From Mesorhizobium sp. B4-1-4 (GTDB taxonomy: Bacteria > Pseudomonadota > Alphaproteobacteria > Rhizobiales > Rhizobiaceae), in contig NZ_CP083950.1 of the NCBI RefSeq assembly GCF_006439395.2, forward strand, positions 2,356,001-2,420,000: 64,000 nucleotides of DNA, in the 5' to 3' direction. Numbering within the stretch: the stretch's first letter is position 1; every line of letters begins with the position of its first letter. The notes under the pieces are model-generated. The model was given only the letters and a program-made list of their open reading frames with translations, searched no databases and was not told where the DNA came from. A program made the translations under genes and the position numbers. Shown here piece by piece: positions 48,152 to 57,248 of this stretch.

Positions 48152-48942
48152 TAGGCGCAGACGCGGTTGCGGCCTTGCCTCTTCGCTTCATAGAGCTGGC
48201 GGTCAGCCCGGCGATAGAATTCCTCGGCGGTCTCCTTGCGGTCCCAGACGGCAAGGCCCACGCTTGTCGTGATCTTGAGCCGGACATTGCCCGAAAGGAT
48301 CGACATGTTGGCGACCGCCCTGCGGATGCGCTCGGCGAATTTGGCCAGCAGTTCCGCCTCCATATTGGGCGTGACCACGGCGAACTCCTCGCCGCCCAGC
48401 CGTGCCACCACATCGTGGTAGCGTGTCATGTCCTTGAGGCAGTTGGCGACAGCCCTGAGCACCTCGTCGCCGACATCGTGGCCATGGGTGTCGTTGACCT
48501 GCTTGAAATGGTCGAGATCGAGGATCATCAGCCCGACCGGCTTTTCGATGCGCCGGAACTCCTCGAGATATTCCTTCAGCGCATCATCGAAATAGCGCCG
48601 GTTCTGCATGCCGGTCAGGCCGTCTGTCAGGGCGGCGTGCTCGAGCGTTTCGGAGCGGGCGCTGAGTGAAACAGTCATGGCGCGCAGCTTGCCTTCTTCC
48701 GTCGCCTGTTTGCGGATCAGCGGATAGATGAAGAAGATGCCGAAAAACAGCGCGGTCGCAAGCAGCACGCCCGTCGCGAACAACAGCTTGTTGAGGTAGA
48801 TGACCTTGTCCAGGCCCGAGGCCGTATGGAGTTCGGTGGCGAAGGATTGCAAGAGCCCATAAGCGTGCAGCGTCACCAGGCCGGCGGCCAGGATCACGAA
48901 GATAAAGACGAAGAAAGCGGATTCCGCCTTATGGAAACGCAT
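48151..48942 (-). CDS. Membrane-anchored diguanylate cyclase (GGDEF)
   Basis: A 263-residue protein that makes cyclic di-GMP. Two transmembrane helices (about residues 8-30 and 52-75) bracket a short periplasmic segment; a GGDEF domain follows from about 102 with DGLTGMQNRR, LMILDLDHFKQVNDTHGHDVGDEV and active-site RLGGEEFAV. The variant GGEEF is catalytically competent. An RxxD inhibitory site is not at its usual position. No obvious signal-input domain beyond the periplasmic loop. Confidence 0.92.
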   Translation of the reverse strand: MRFHKAESAFFVFIFVILAAGLVTLHAYGLLQSFATELHTASGLDKVIYLNKLLFATGVLLATALFFGIFFIYPLIRKQATEEGKLRAMTVSLSARSETLEHAALTDGLTGMQNRRYFDDALKEYLEEFRRIEKPVGLMILDLDHFKQVNDTHGHDVGDEVLRAVANCLKDMTRYHDVVARLGGEEFAVVTPNMEAELLAKFAERIRRAVANMSILSGNVRLKITTSVGLAVWDRKETAEEFYRRADRQLYEAKRQGRNRVCA

Positions 48943-49047
48943 CTGCTCCCCGATGGAAAAGTACCCATCGACCTTATGGCACGGACCGACTTACGGAGCG
49001 TTAATTCCAACAACTTCGGCGGGAACCCTTCCCTCGATGTCGACTTT

Positions 49048-50013
49048 TTAAGTTGCATTAGCAACCAGCGTTGAAATCTTGGTTTCGAGATCGTCACCCG
49101 GGCACAGTCTTTGCCATTCAGGCCCCAGCTGATGTCGAAACCAGGTCGCCTGCCGCTTGGCATATTGCCGTGTTGCGATCTTGGCGCGTTCGATCGCCTC
49201 GGGAAAACTGGATTGTCCGGCCATCGCGGCCTGCAGTTCGCGAACGCCGATCGCCTTCATCGCCGGCAGATCCGGATCGAGGCGAAGGGCCACTAATTGC
49301 CTGACCTCCTCCAGCGCACCCTTGTCCAGCATCTGGTCGAAGCGCCTTTCGATGCGATCAACCAGCGCCGCCCGGTCCGGCTCGATGACCAGGAAACCGG
49401 CCGTCTGCCTGTCGATGAGAGGGCGACCGCGCGCGGCCTGCCAGTCCAGGATCGATCGGCCGGAGGCGTCGAGAACCTCCAGCGCCCGTACGATGCGCTG
49501 GCTGTCGGTTGGCTTCAGCTGCATGGCGGCTCTCGAATCCTCGCGCAGCAGCAGGGCGTGCAGCTTGACCGCGCCTTGCTCCTTCAGCTCATAGCGCCAA
49601 CGGTCGCGGATCGGCTGCGGAATATCGGGCATTTCCGAAACGCCTTCGGCAAGCGCGCGAAAATAAAGGCCGGTGCCGCCGACGAAGATCGGCCGCCGCG
49701 AGAGCGTTCCGTCGTCGATGAGTTTCATCACGTCGCGCAGCCAGGCGCCGGTCGAATAGGCGCTGCCGGGATGGACGTGCCCGTAGAGAAAATGCGGCAC
49801 GCGTGCAAGCTCGGCCGCCTCCGGCCTCGCGGTCAACACGTCGAGAACAGAATAGCCTTGCATGGAATCGGTATTGACGATGACGCCGCCTGCGCGCTCG
49901 GCCAGATCGAGCGCCAGTGCTGACTTGCCGCTGGCGGTCGGCCCGGCTATCAGGATCGCGTTCTTCACGCGGCCTTCGCCCGCATCCGTGCCGGAATTTT
50001 CGATGCCGCTCAT
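49048..50013 (-). CDS. miaA: tRNA dimethylallyltransferase MiaA
   Basis: MiaA adds a dimethylallyl group to A37 of tRNAs reading UNN codons. The 321-residue protein has P-loop LIAGPTASGKSALALDLAE, the VNTDSMQGY substrate motif, VGGTGLYFRAL and the C-terminal RQYAKRQATWFRHQ. Proposed start ATG 50013 (MSGIENSGTDAGEG) overlaps the 5' end of serB on the other strand by 11 bp. A GTG at 49968 (VKNAILIAGPT) with GAAGG upstream is a good alternative that removes the overlap. Confidence 0.93.
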   Translation of the reverse strand: MSGIENSGTDAGEGRVKNAILIAGPTASGKSALALDLAERAGGVIVNTDSMQGYSVLDVLTARPEAAELARVPHFLYGHVHPGSAYSTGAWLRDVMKLIDDGTLSRRPIFVGGTGLYFRALAEGVSEMPDIPQPIRDRWRYELKEQGAVKLHALLLREDSRAAMQLKPTDSQRIVRALEVLDASGRSILDWQAARGRPLIDRQTAGFLVIEPDRAALVDRIERRFDQMLDKGALEEVRQLVALRLDPDLPAMKAIGVRELQAAMAGQSSFPEAIERAKIATRQYAKRQATWFRHQLGPEWQRLCPGDDLETKISTLVANAT

Positions 50014-50890
50014 TGCCACGCTTGTTTCCCGTCCCGCCGACCGCGCCCTGTCGCCGTCGCTTGCGAATATGGCCTCGCGCTCGGTGGGCGCAAGCACTGT
50101 CGTCTGGCTGGCAGAAGGAATTGCCTGCGATCTCGCTTTGCCGCAGGCGGTCGACACCGCCGATATCACCGCTACGCTGCGCACCGCACTGGCCGCCGAA
50201 CCGGTCGATGTGATCGTCCAGCAGGCCGAAACGCGTCGCAAGAAAATCCTCCTCGCCGACATGGATTCGACCATGATCGATCAGGAATGCATCGACGAAC
50301 TGGCCGACGAGATCGGCGTCAAGGAGCACGTCGCCTCGATCACCGCGCGATCGATGAACGGTGAGATCGCCTTCGAGCCGGCGCTGCGCGAACGCGTGGC
50401 GCTGCTCAGGGGCCTCGATGCCGCCGTCGTCGACCGCATCGTCGCCAACCGCCTGACATTGGCCTCGGGCGGCCGGGCGCTGGTCCGGACCATGCGCGCC
50501 AACGGCGCCTGGACAGCGCTCATCTCGGGTGGCTTCGAGGTCTTCACCACGCGCATCGCCGATATGCTCGGCTTTCAGGAAAACCGCGCCAACCGCCTGC
50601 TCGAACAGGACGGACGCTTCACCGGGCTGGTTGGCGAGCCGATCCTCGGCCGCGCCGCCAAGGCCGAGGCGCTGCTCGAAATCGCGGCGCGCCTGGAATT
50701 GACACCGGCCGACGCCATTGCCGTTGGCGACGGCGCCAACGATCTCGACATGATCCGCCTCGCCGGCACCGGTGTGGCGCTTCATGCCAAGCCAGCCGTG
50801 GCGGCGCAGGCCAGGGTTCGCATCGACCATGGCGACCTCACCGCGTTGCTCTATGTCCAAGGCTATCGTCAGGAAGAGTTTGTGCAATGA
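50003..50890 (+). CDS. serB: Phosphoserine phosphatase SerB
   Basis: SerB performs the last step of serine synthesis. The 295-residue HAD-superfamily enzyme has an N-terminal ACT-like part, the nucleophile motif LADMDSTMIDQECIDELAD, motif II LISGGFEVFT, motif III lysine in GRAAKAEALL and motif IV VGDGANDLDMI. ATG 50003 is the natural start (MPLIATLVSRPADRALSP); the open frame reaches back to 49862 through antisense miaA. It is head-to-head with miaA and overlaps by 4 bp the following acetyltransferase. Confidence 0.94.
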   Translation: MPLIATLVSRPADRALSPSLANMASRSVGASTVVWLAEGIACDLALPQAVDTADITATLRTALAAEPVDVIVQQAETRRKKILLADMDSTMIDQECIDELADEIGVKEHVASITARSMNGEIAFEPALRERVALLRGLDAAVVDRIVANRLTLASGGRALVRTMRANGAWTALISGGFEVFTTRIADMLGFQENRANRLLEQDGRFTGLVGEPILGRAAKAEALLEIAARLELTPADAIAVGDGANDLDMIRLAGTGVALHAKPAVAAQARVRIDHGDLTALLYVQGYRQEEFVQ

Positions 50891-51459
50891 AACCCATGCG
50901 CACCGAGCGCCTCGTCCTGCGCAACTGGGAAGAGCGCGATCGTGAGCTCTTCCATCGCATCAACTCCGATGACCGCATCATGGAGTTCTTCCCGTTCCGC
51001 CGCGACCGCGCCGCCGCCGACGCCAAGATGGACCAGGTCCGTGCCTGGGTCGATGCGGACGGCCATGGCTTCGCCGCTGCCGAGATTGCCGCCACCGGTC
51101 AGTGCATCGGCTTTGTCGGGCTCTCAGGAACCGAGGATATGGACGTCCTGCCGGCTGGCACGATCGAGATCGGCTGGCGGCTGGCGCCCGAATTCTGGGG
51201 CAAGGGCTATGTCACCGAGGCCGCCGAGGCATGGCTCGCCTATGGGTTCGAGACGCTTGGCCTCGACGAGATAGTGTCCTTCGCCGTTGCGGAAAACCAC
51301 CGCTCGACCGCCGTCATGAAACGCCTCGGCATGACGACCGACCCGTCGGCCGATTTCGATCATCCCGGCATCCCCGACAGCCACTCCGCGCTCAAGCGGC
51401 ATGTGCTCTATCGGCTCTCGCGCGCCGAGTGGCAGGCGCGAAAAAAGGCGGCCGGTTAG
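50887..51459 (+). CDS. GNAT N-acetyltransferase, RimJ/RimL type
   Basis: A 190-residue acetyltransferase with MRTERLVLRNWEERD at the start and the acetyl-CoA motif PEFWGKGYVTEAAEAWLAYGFE near residues 99-120. It is coupled to serB by ATGA overlap. Substrate unknown: the RimJ/L family acts on ribosomal proteins or small amines. Its TAG stop lies within the terminator hairpin that follows. Confidence 0.87.
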   Translation: MKPMRTERLVLRNWEERDRELFHRINSDDRIMEFFPFRRDRAAADAKMDQVRAWVDADGHGFAAAEIAATGQCIGFVGLSGTEDMDVLPAGTIEIGWRLAPEFWGKGYVTEAAEAWLAYGFETLGLDEIVSFAVAENHRSTAVMKRLGMTTDPSADFDHPGIPDSHSALKRHVLYRLSRAEWQARKKAAG

Positions 51460-51468
51460 CCGCCTTTT
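51443..51468. terminator. Bidirectional terminator
   Basis: AAAAGGCGGC-CGGTTA-GCCGCCTTTT is a perfect 10-bp stem with A and T runs on both sides. It overlaps the stop of the upstream acetyltransferase and serves the convergent Do-protease gene ending at 51490. Confidence 0.88.
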
Positions 51469-51489
51469 AGAAGTCGCTCGATTGAAAGC

Positions 51490-53007
51490 TCAATCCATCC
51501 GGATCGTCACGAAGCGCAACTCACCGGTCTTCGATGCCAGCATCAGCAGCGCGTTCTTTCGGCCCTGCTCCTTCAGCGCACCGATCCGGTCCATGACATC
51601 CTTGGGCGTGGCGACCGATTCCTGCGCGATCTCGGTGATCACCTCGCCCGGCTGGATGCCGCGCTCGGCGGCGGCCGAGTCCTTTGCCACGTCGGTGATG
51701 ACGACCCCGGAGACATCGGCGGCGATGCTGAACTTCTTGCGCGTCTCGTCGTTGAGCTCGCCAACGGTCATGCCAAGCACCGAGGCGGTCGAGACGGCCG
51801 GAGCCTTGTCGCCGCCCTTGTCCTGATTGGTATTGCCCGGCTCGCCGCTTGCGAGCTTCTCGCCATCCTCAAGCCGGCCGAGCGTCACCTTCACGGTCTG
51901 CTCGACACCCTTGCGCACGATCAGCACGTCGACGGCCTTGCCGACGGGGCTTTCGGCGACCACGCGCGGCAGGTCGCGCATTTCATGGATGTCCTTGCCA
52001 TCGAACTTGATGATGACGTCACCGGCCTGGATGGTGCCGTTGTCGACGGGACCGCCCTTGATGACGCCGGCGACCAACGCGCCCTTGGCCGTGGTCATGC
52101 CGAGGCTTTCGGCGATGTCGTCCGTCACCGGTTGGATGCGCACGCCGAGCCAGCCGCGCCGCGTCTCGCCATACTGGCGCAACTGGTCGACAACACCCGA
52201 GGCGAGCTGCGAGGGGATGGAAAAACCGATGCCGATCGAGCCGCCGGACGGCGAAATGATCGCCGTGTTGATGCCGATAACCTCACCGGCGCTGTTGAAC
52301 AGCGGTCCGCCCGAATTGCCCCGATTGATCGCGGCATCAGTCTGGATGAAGTCGTCATAAGGACCGGAATTGATGTCGCGGTTGCGCGCCGAGACGATGC
52401 CGACCGTGACCGTGCCGCCAAGGCCGAACGGATTGCCGACCGCCATCACCCAGTCGCCGACGCGCATCTTGGTGGAATCGCCGAATTTCACTGCGGTGAG
52501 CTTGTGGCCTTTCGGATCGACCTTCAGCACGGCGACGTCGGTCTTGGTGTCGGTGCCGACCAGCGTCGCCTTCAGCGTCACCCCATCCGAGAAATTGACC
52601 TCGATGTCGTCGGCATCGGCGATCACGTGGTTGTTGGTGACGACGATGCCTTGTTCGGCGTCGATGACGAACCCCGAGCCCAGCGACTGCACCTTCTGCG
52701 CGCTATTGTCCTTGCCGCCGCCGCGATTCTTGAAGAAATCGTCGAAGAAGTCCTGGAACGGCGAGCCTTCGGGAAGCTGCGGCATCGGCACGGCACCCGG
52801 ACCCTCCGTGCCCTTCACCGTCTGCGAGGTCGAGATGTTGACCACCGCGCCGAGCAGGCCTGCCGCGAGGTCGGCCACCGAAGCAGGCCCGTCATTGGCG
52901 AATGTCGGCGTCACGAAGGACGGGATGGCGACGGTGCCGACAAGAAGCGCTGCCGTGCCAGCGATGAACGTCCGCCGTACCGTGCGCAAAAGCAGTGTGG
53001 ATGTCAT
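51490..53007 (-). CDS. Do-type (DegP/HtrA) periplasmic serine protease
   Basis: A 505-residue periplasmic protease/chaperone. A signal peptide (FIAGTAALLVGTVAIPSFVTPTFA) precedes the trypsin-like domain with the triad His in VTNNHVIAD, Asp in KTDVAVLKV and Ser in RGNSGGPL. Two PDZ domains follow, about residues 275-370 (LGVRIQPVT) and 400-500 (LGMTVGEL). It lies downstream of hflK-hflC-DUF2065, the usual alphaproteobacterial arrangement for membrane protein quality control, with its own 148-bp upstream region. Confidence 0.94.
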   Translation of the reverse strand: MTSTLLLRTVRRTFIAGTAALLVGTVAIPSFVTPTFANDGPASVADLAAGLLGAVVNISTSQTVKGTEGPGAVPMPQLPEGSPFQDFFDDFFKNRGGGKDNSAQKVQSLGSGFVIDAEQGIVVTNNHVIADADDIEVNFSDGVTLKATLVGTDTKTDVAVLKVDPKGHKLTAVKFGDSTKMRVGDWVMAVGNPFGLGGTVTVGIVSARNRDINSGPYDDFIQTDAAINRGNSGGPLFNSAGEVIGINTAIISPSGGSIGIGFSIPSQLASGVVDQLRQYGETRRGWLGVRIQPVTDDIAESLGMTTAKGALVAGVIKGGPVDNGTIQAGDVIIKFDGKDIHEMRDLPRVVAESPVGKAVDVLIVRKGVEQTVKVTLGRLEDGEKLASGEPGNTNQDKGGDKAPAVSTASVLGMTVGELNDETRKKFSIAADVSGVVITDVAKDSAAAERGIQPGEVITEIAQESVATPKDVMDRIGALKEQGRKNALLMLASKTGELRFVTIRMD

Positions 53008-53155
53008 CGAGAGGCCTCCCGGTATTCTGAGAAAGAAAGCGCAACGGCGAAAACACCGTGCTGCGCCATGTTGGCAAAAAATACGGCACGTTTGCGGCTA
53101 GGACTATCCGCGGAGGATAAATCCTCCGTTAGCGCCAAGACGAAAACCGGCCGCC

Positions 53156-53344
53156 TCACCCGCCTCGCACCAGCCAGACGATGCCGACACCGATGGCGAC
53201 CGCGGCCAGCCCGGCGATCCGCAACGCATTCTCCGGCATCGACAGCACCTCGCCCGCGAGCTTCCTCGCGAAGGCGGGGAAGCCGCCATAGACCAGGCCC
53301 TCTATGACGAGGACCAGGCCTATCGCCGCGAAGAAATCCTGCAC
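53156..53344 (-). CDS. DUF2065 (YjeT-like) small membrane protein
   Basis: A 62-residue protein with two hydrophobic helices (AAIGLVLVIEGLVYGGFP and IAGLAAVAIGVGIVWLVRGG) and the AFARKL...ENALRIAGL pattern of DUF2065. It is immediately downstream of hflC with a 6-bp gap; the family regularly accompanies hflKC. Function is unknown; it may be an accessory to the HflKC complex. Confidence 0.85.
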   Translation of the reverse strand: MQDFFAAIGLVLVIEGLVYGGFPAFARKLAGEVLSMPENALRIAGLAAVAIGVGIVWLVRGG

Positions 53345-53350
53345 CGGCCG

Positions 53351-54307
53351 TTACTGGCCGGTGCTGGGTTGTGTCGTCGGCGCGGCAGGTGCGGCAGGTG
53401 TCGGCGCTGGTTTCGCCGGCCCTTCCTTGCCATCGGGGTCGCGGAAGTAGCGGAAGAACTCCGAACTCGGCGACAGCACCATGGTCGTCCCGGTATTGTC
53501 CAGCGCCGTGCCGTAGGCGTTCATCGACCGATAGAAATCGAAGAAGGCCGGATCGCGCTTGTAAGCGTCGGCGAAGGTGGCGCTGCGTTGGGCCTCGCCC
53601 TCACCGCGCAGGATCTCGGACTCCTTCTGCGCTTCGGCGATAATCTCGACGACCTCGCGGTCGGCGCGAGCGCGGATGCGCTGCGCCGCCTCGTTGCCGC
53701 GTGCCCTGAGTCTTTCGGCCTCGGCCAGACGTTCGGCCTTCATGCGATCGTAGGTCTGTTGCGAGACCTCGGCCGTGAGGTCGGTGCGGCGGATGCGGAC
53801 ATCCTCGATCTGCAGACCGAGCGAGGTGGCGTCGGGCCGGAGCTGATCGCGCACTTCGCGCATCATTACCGCGCGCTCTTCGGAGAGGGCGGCCTCGAAG
53901 TCGCGCAGACCGTAGACGCGGCGCAAGGCGGCGTCGAGACGGGTCCTCAGCCGGGCTTCGGCCAGTTCGATCTGGCCGGACACGGCAGCACGGAACACAC
54001 GCGGATCCGAAATGCGGTAGGCGATGAAGGCATCGACCTCGTAGAACTTGCCGCCCGAAACCTGGACGCGGATGTTGTCGAGGTCGAAACGCAGCACCCG
54101 GTTCTCGATCAGTTGCACCGTGTCGGCGTCAAAGAACGAGAACGGCGCCTTGAAGTAGATGCCGGGTTCGGTCTTGACGTCGACGATTTCGCCGAAGCGC
54201 AGCACCAGCGCCTGCTGGCGCGCATTGACCACGAAAACCGACGAATAGATCAGGAACAGGATAACCGCCGCGATAACGACGAAGACGGGAAGACGGTTGC
54301 CCATCAC
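53351..54307 (-). CDS. hflC: HflC, FtsH protease modulator
   Basis: A 318-residue SPFH/prohibitin-domain protein that with HflK forms a large membrane cage around FtsH. It has an N-terminal membrane anchor (VFVVIAAVILFLIYSSVFVV), the SPFH domain (YFKAPFSFFDADTVQLIENRVL) and a coiled coil near residues 190-240 (AERLRARGNEAAQRI). The C-terminus is a Pro/Ala-rich tail. The ATG overlaps the hflK stop by 4 bp. Confidence 0.95.
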   Translation of the reverse strand: MMGNRLPVFVVIAAVILFLIYSSVFVVNARQQALVLRFGEIVDVKTEPGIYFKAPFSFFDADTVQLIENRVLRFDLDNIRVQVSGGKFYEVDAFIAYRISDPRVFRAAVSGQIELAEARLRTRLDAALRRVYGLRDFEAALSEERAVMMREVRDQLRPDATSLGLQIEDVRIRRTDLTAEVSQQTYDRMKAERLAEAERLRARGNEAAQRIRARADREVVEIIAEAQKESEILRGEGEAQRSATFADAYKRDPAFFDFYRSMNAYGTALDNTGTTMVLSPSSEFFRYFRDPDGKEGPAKPAPTPAAPAAPTTQPSTGQ

Positions 54308-55419
54308 CGGTTACCTCCCGTGTTCGCGCCAGGCGCGGCTGATGCAGGCGCTTTCTGCTGCAATGCCGGCAGCGGCAGATAGGGAACGACCCCTTGCCCG
54401 TTGCCCTGCTCGACGATGACCTTGCCGGAGTCCTTCAGAACCCTCTCCATGGTTTCGAGATAGAGGCGCTTGCGCGTCACGTCGGGCGCCTTGGCGTATT
54501 CGTCGTAGACGGAGATAAAGCGCTGCGCCTCACCTTCGGCTTCCTGCACCACCCTGTTCTTGTAGGCGGCCGCGTCTTCGCGGATCTGTGCGGCCTCGCC
54601 GCGCGCCTGACCCAGCTTCTGGTTGGAATACTGGTTGGCCTGCTCGACGAACTTGTCCTCGTCTTGTTCGGCGCGCTGCACCTCGTCGAACGCGTCAGCC
54701 ACTTCGCGTGGCGGTGCCGCGTCCTCGATCGAGATGGCGTTGACCTGCAGACCGGCCTTGTAGCCGTCCAGCGTCGTCTGGATGATCTCGCGCACCGAGG
54801 CCGCAATGCCCTGGCGGTCGTCGCGGAAGATATCCTGCGCCGGCCTGCGGCCGACGGCTTCGCGCATGGCGCTTTCGGCGACCTGCCGCAGCATGCCGTC
54901 CGGATCGGAGACGTCGAACAGATAGGCCCGGGGATCGGAGACCTGATAGGCCACCGAAAACTGCACGTTGACGATGTTCTGGTCGCCCGACAACATCAGG
55001 CCGTTGCCACTGGTGTTGCCGCCGCCGATATCGACGAGCTGCTCGGAAATCTTGGCCGTCTCGACGGTTTCAAGCGGCCACCAATGGAAATGCAGGCCGG
55101 GCTGCGACAGTTGGGCCTTCGGCTTGCCAAAGCGCAGTTCGACCGCAACCTCGTCGGGCTGCACCGTATAGACAGCCTGGAACGCCCACAGAACGACCAG
55201 CACCGCGGCGATCAGCCCGAACACGGCCGGACTGGTGCCACCGCCGCCGGGCAGAGCGCGCCGCAGCCGGTCCTGGCCGCGGCGGATGATGTCTTCAAGA
55301 TCGGGAGGCGAGCCCTGCGGGCCGCTCGGTCCCTTTGGCCCCTGCCCCCAGGGTCCCTGATTGTTGCCGCCGCCCCCCCACGGGCCGCCGCCTCCGCCAC
55401 TCTTGTCGTTCCAGGGCAT
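54304..55419 (-). CDS. hflK: HflK, FtsH protease modulator
   Basis: The 371-residue partner of HflC. The N-terminal cytosolic stretch is very Gly/Pro-rich (GGGGGPWGGGGNNQGPWG), followed by a transmembrane helix (AVFGLIAAVLVVLWAFQAVYTV) and the SPFH domain with LHFHWWPLETVE, then a coiled coil (EVQRAEQDEDKFVEQANQY). Start MPWNDKSGGGG at 55419 is the only reasonable ATG. It is first gene of hflK-hflC-DUF2065. Confidence 0.95.
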   Translation of the reverse strand: MPWNDKSGGGGGPWGGGGNNQGPWGQGPKGPSGPQGSPPDLEDIIRRGQDRLRRALPGGGGTSPAVFGLIAAVLVVLWAFQAVYTVQPDEVAVELRFGKPKAQLSQPGLHFHWWPLETVETAKISEQLVDIGGGNTSGNGLMLSGDQNIVNVQFSVAYQVSDPRAYLFDVSDPDGMLRQVAESAMREAVGRRPAQDIFRDDRQGIAASVREIIQTTLDGYKAGLQVNAISIEDAAPPREVADAFDEVQRAEQDEDKFVEQANQYSNQKLGQARGEAAQIREDAAAYKNRVVQEAEGEAQRFISVYDEYAKAPDVTRKRLYLETMERVLKDSGKVIVEQGNGQGVVPYLPLPALQQKAPASAAPGANTGGNR

Positions 55420-55584
55420 GAATGTCCTTTCGCTTGGAATTCCCTCAAGCGCCGGCGTTGCGGCGCAAATCCAGTTGTTCTTCTATAGGGACGCCACCGC
55501 ACGCTTTCAACGCGATGCGCCGCCGACTTCATCCGTTTTGGGCCGATAGCGACCCTTTGTCGTCCTCAATACCGTTTTTGTCTT

Positions 55585-56103
55585 TCAAAGTATCTCGCTG
55601 CGGCGCTCGTAAACCGTATAGCGTGTTGCATGGCTGTCCTTTTCGCCGGCCGGAACATCCTGCGTGCTCACCACGCGCCAGGATTTCGGATCGATCGGCG
55701 GGAAATGCGCATCGCCGTCGACGGCGGCCAGCACATGGGTGACGTGCAGCCGGTCGGCCAACGGCAGCGCCTGGGCATAGATCTCGCCGCCGCCGACAAC
55801 GCAGACCTCGTCCACGCCAGCCATGCAGCGTCCGCGCACCGTTGCCAGCTGAATCGCGGCTTCCAGCGTATGCGCCACCTCGACGCCCTCGGCGCGCCAG
55901 GCCTTGTCGCGCGTGACGACGATGTTCAGCCGGCCCGGCAATGGCCTGCCTATACCTTCATAGGTCTTGCGGCCCATGATGATGGGCTTGCCCATCGTGT
56001 CTGCCTTGAAACGCTTGAGATCGGTGGAGAGCCGCCAGGGCAATCCACCGTCCCGGCCGATCACGCCATTCTCTGCGATGGCAACGTAGATCGCGACGTG
56101 CAT
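55585..56103 (-). CDS. folA: Dihydrofolate reductase FolA
   Basis: Reduces dihydrofolate to tetrahydrofolate. It has 172 residues with IAENGVIGRDGGLPWRLSTDLKRFKADTMGKPIIMGRKTYE, the NADPH/folate-binding start, and VVGGGEIYAQALPLADRLHVT. The start ATG 56103 shares one base with the TGA stop of the DUF4424 gene (TGATG), so the two are coupled. It ends 166 bp before hflK. Functionally it links with thyA at 61604. Confidence 0.95.
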   Translation of the reverse strand: MHVAIYVAIAENGVIGRDGGLPWRLSTDLKRFKADTMGKPIIMGRKTYEGIGRPLPGRLNIVVTRDKAWRAEGVEVAHTLEAAIQLATVRGRCMAGVDEVCVVGGGEIYAQALPLADRLHVTHVLAAVDGDAHFPPIDPKSWRVVSTQDVPAGEKDSHATRYTVYERRSEIL

Positions 56104-57122
56104 CAGTTCGCATCCCCGCCATTGCTGTCCGACGGTTCGAGCAGCAGGATATCGATATCGTGCTCGGGATAAAAATCGTCCGCCGTCACCTCGAAGGTCG
56201 TCGGCCCGACCTTTTTGACATTGTCGCCACAGAACGAAACCAGCGCTTTCGGATTGCCCTTGTCGACGGTCAGCTTGAACTTGCCGATAGTGCCGGCCGC
56301 CCAGTTGCCGCCGGTGGTCAGGATATAGGCGATACGGCGCTCGTAATACCGGGGATAACCGTCCGCATTGTCCTTGGCGGCCTTTCGCACCGCATTCTCG
56401 AACGTGTCGTCCATGCAGTAGCGGGTCTTGTAGGCCGCGTACTGCCCCTGGAACTTGCCGTCGTAGAAGAAACTGACCGAAGACGTACCGCCGACGCTGG
56501 GCTTGTAGCGGTGCGAGACATGAACGTCCTTGTTCGCCGGAAAGGTCGAGCGCCACCAATAGGTCGAGCGCAATTGCCAGAAGGGTGTATAGGCTGGGGT
56601 GGCGCCCGGGCCGCTGTCCGCCTCTGGATCCTCGATGATGATGCCGCGGCTCTCCCAGTCCCGAGCAACCGCCTGCGGCAGCTTCGCCAGTGCCGCTTTG
56701 GCCGCATCGCCGAACGGATTGAACGGCACATTCTGCGCCTTGAGGTCGGCACTGATGTCGATGCCGAGCGCAAATACCTTCTGCTCGAGCTGCGGTTTTG
56801 CCGCGGCACCGTCGATCGTCACCTCGAAACCGAGGAAATTGTCGCTCTGGTTTTCGGGGATCGCCGGCATCTCCTCCGGATCGCCCGAGATGTCGGGCAT
56901 CGGGAAGGCGACGATCGCGTCAACGTCCTTGTCGGTGTTGTTGTGGAAGACGTAGTCGACTGCCACCTTTTCTGGCGAGATGAAGAGGTCCTCGCTTTGC
57001 ATCGCCACGGCGTCGCTGCGCGACAGGATCAGGCCGCCAGTGCCGAGTTCGGCAATCGAGTCGTTGGCAAAGGCAGGCGCGATTGAAAACGCTAACGCTC
57101 CGCCCAGAACATATCGCAACAT
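56103..57122 (-). CDS. DUF4424 domain protein
   Basis: A 339-residue exported protein of unknown function. Signal peptide MLRYVLGGALAFSIAPAFA, then the DUF4424 pattern SIAELGTGGLILSRSDAVAMQSEDLFISPEKVAVDYVFHN and MPDISGDPEEMPAIP; it is rich in beta-strand with an ERRIAYILTTGGNW segment near the C-terminus. ATG 57122 is chosen as the signal peptide start. It diverges from cobF and overlaps folA. Confidence 0.85.
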   Translation of the reverse strand: MLRYVLGGALAFSIAPAFANDSIAELGTGGLILSRSDAVAMQSEDLFISPEKVAVDYVFHNNTDKDVDAIVAFPMPDISGDPEEMPAIPENQSDNFLGFEVTIDGAAAKPQLEQKVFALGIDISADLKAQNVPFNPFGDAAKAALAKLPQAVARDWESRGIIIEDPEADSGPGATPAYTPFWQLRSTYWWRSTFPANKDVHVSHRYKPSVGGTSSVSFFYDGKFQGQYAAYKTRYCMDDTFENAVRKAAKDNADGYPRYYERRIAYILTTGGNWAAGTIGKFKLTVDKGNPKALVSFCGDNVKKVGPTTFEVTADDFYPEHDIDILLLEPSDSNGGDAN

Positions 57123-57248
57123 CGAAGCCCCCTCGGCTGGAATGCCTGGAATGACCCTAGCCGTTTCGACGTGGCGTTTCAAAGCCCTTCCGCATCCGAG
57201 GCACGCCGGTCTGGACTATCAGGTTCCGATCAGGCAGGAGTTCGCTCC

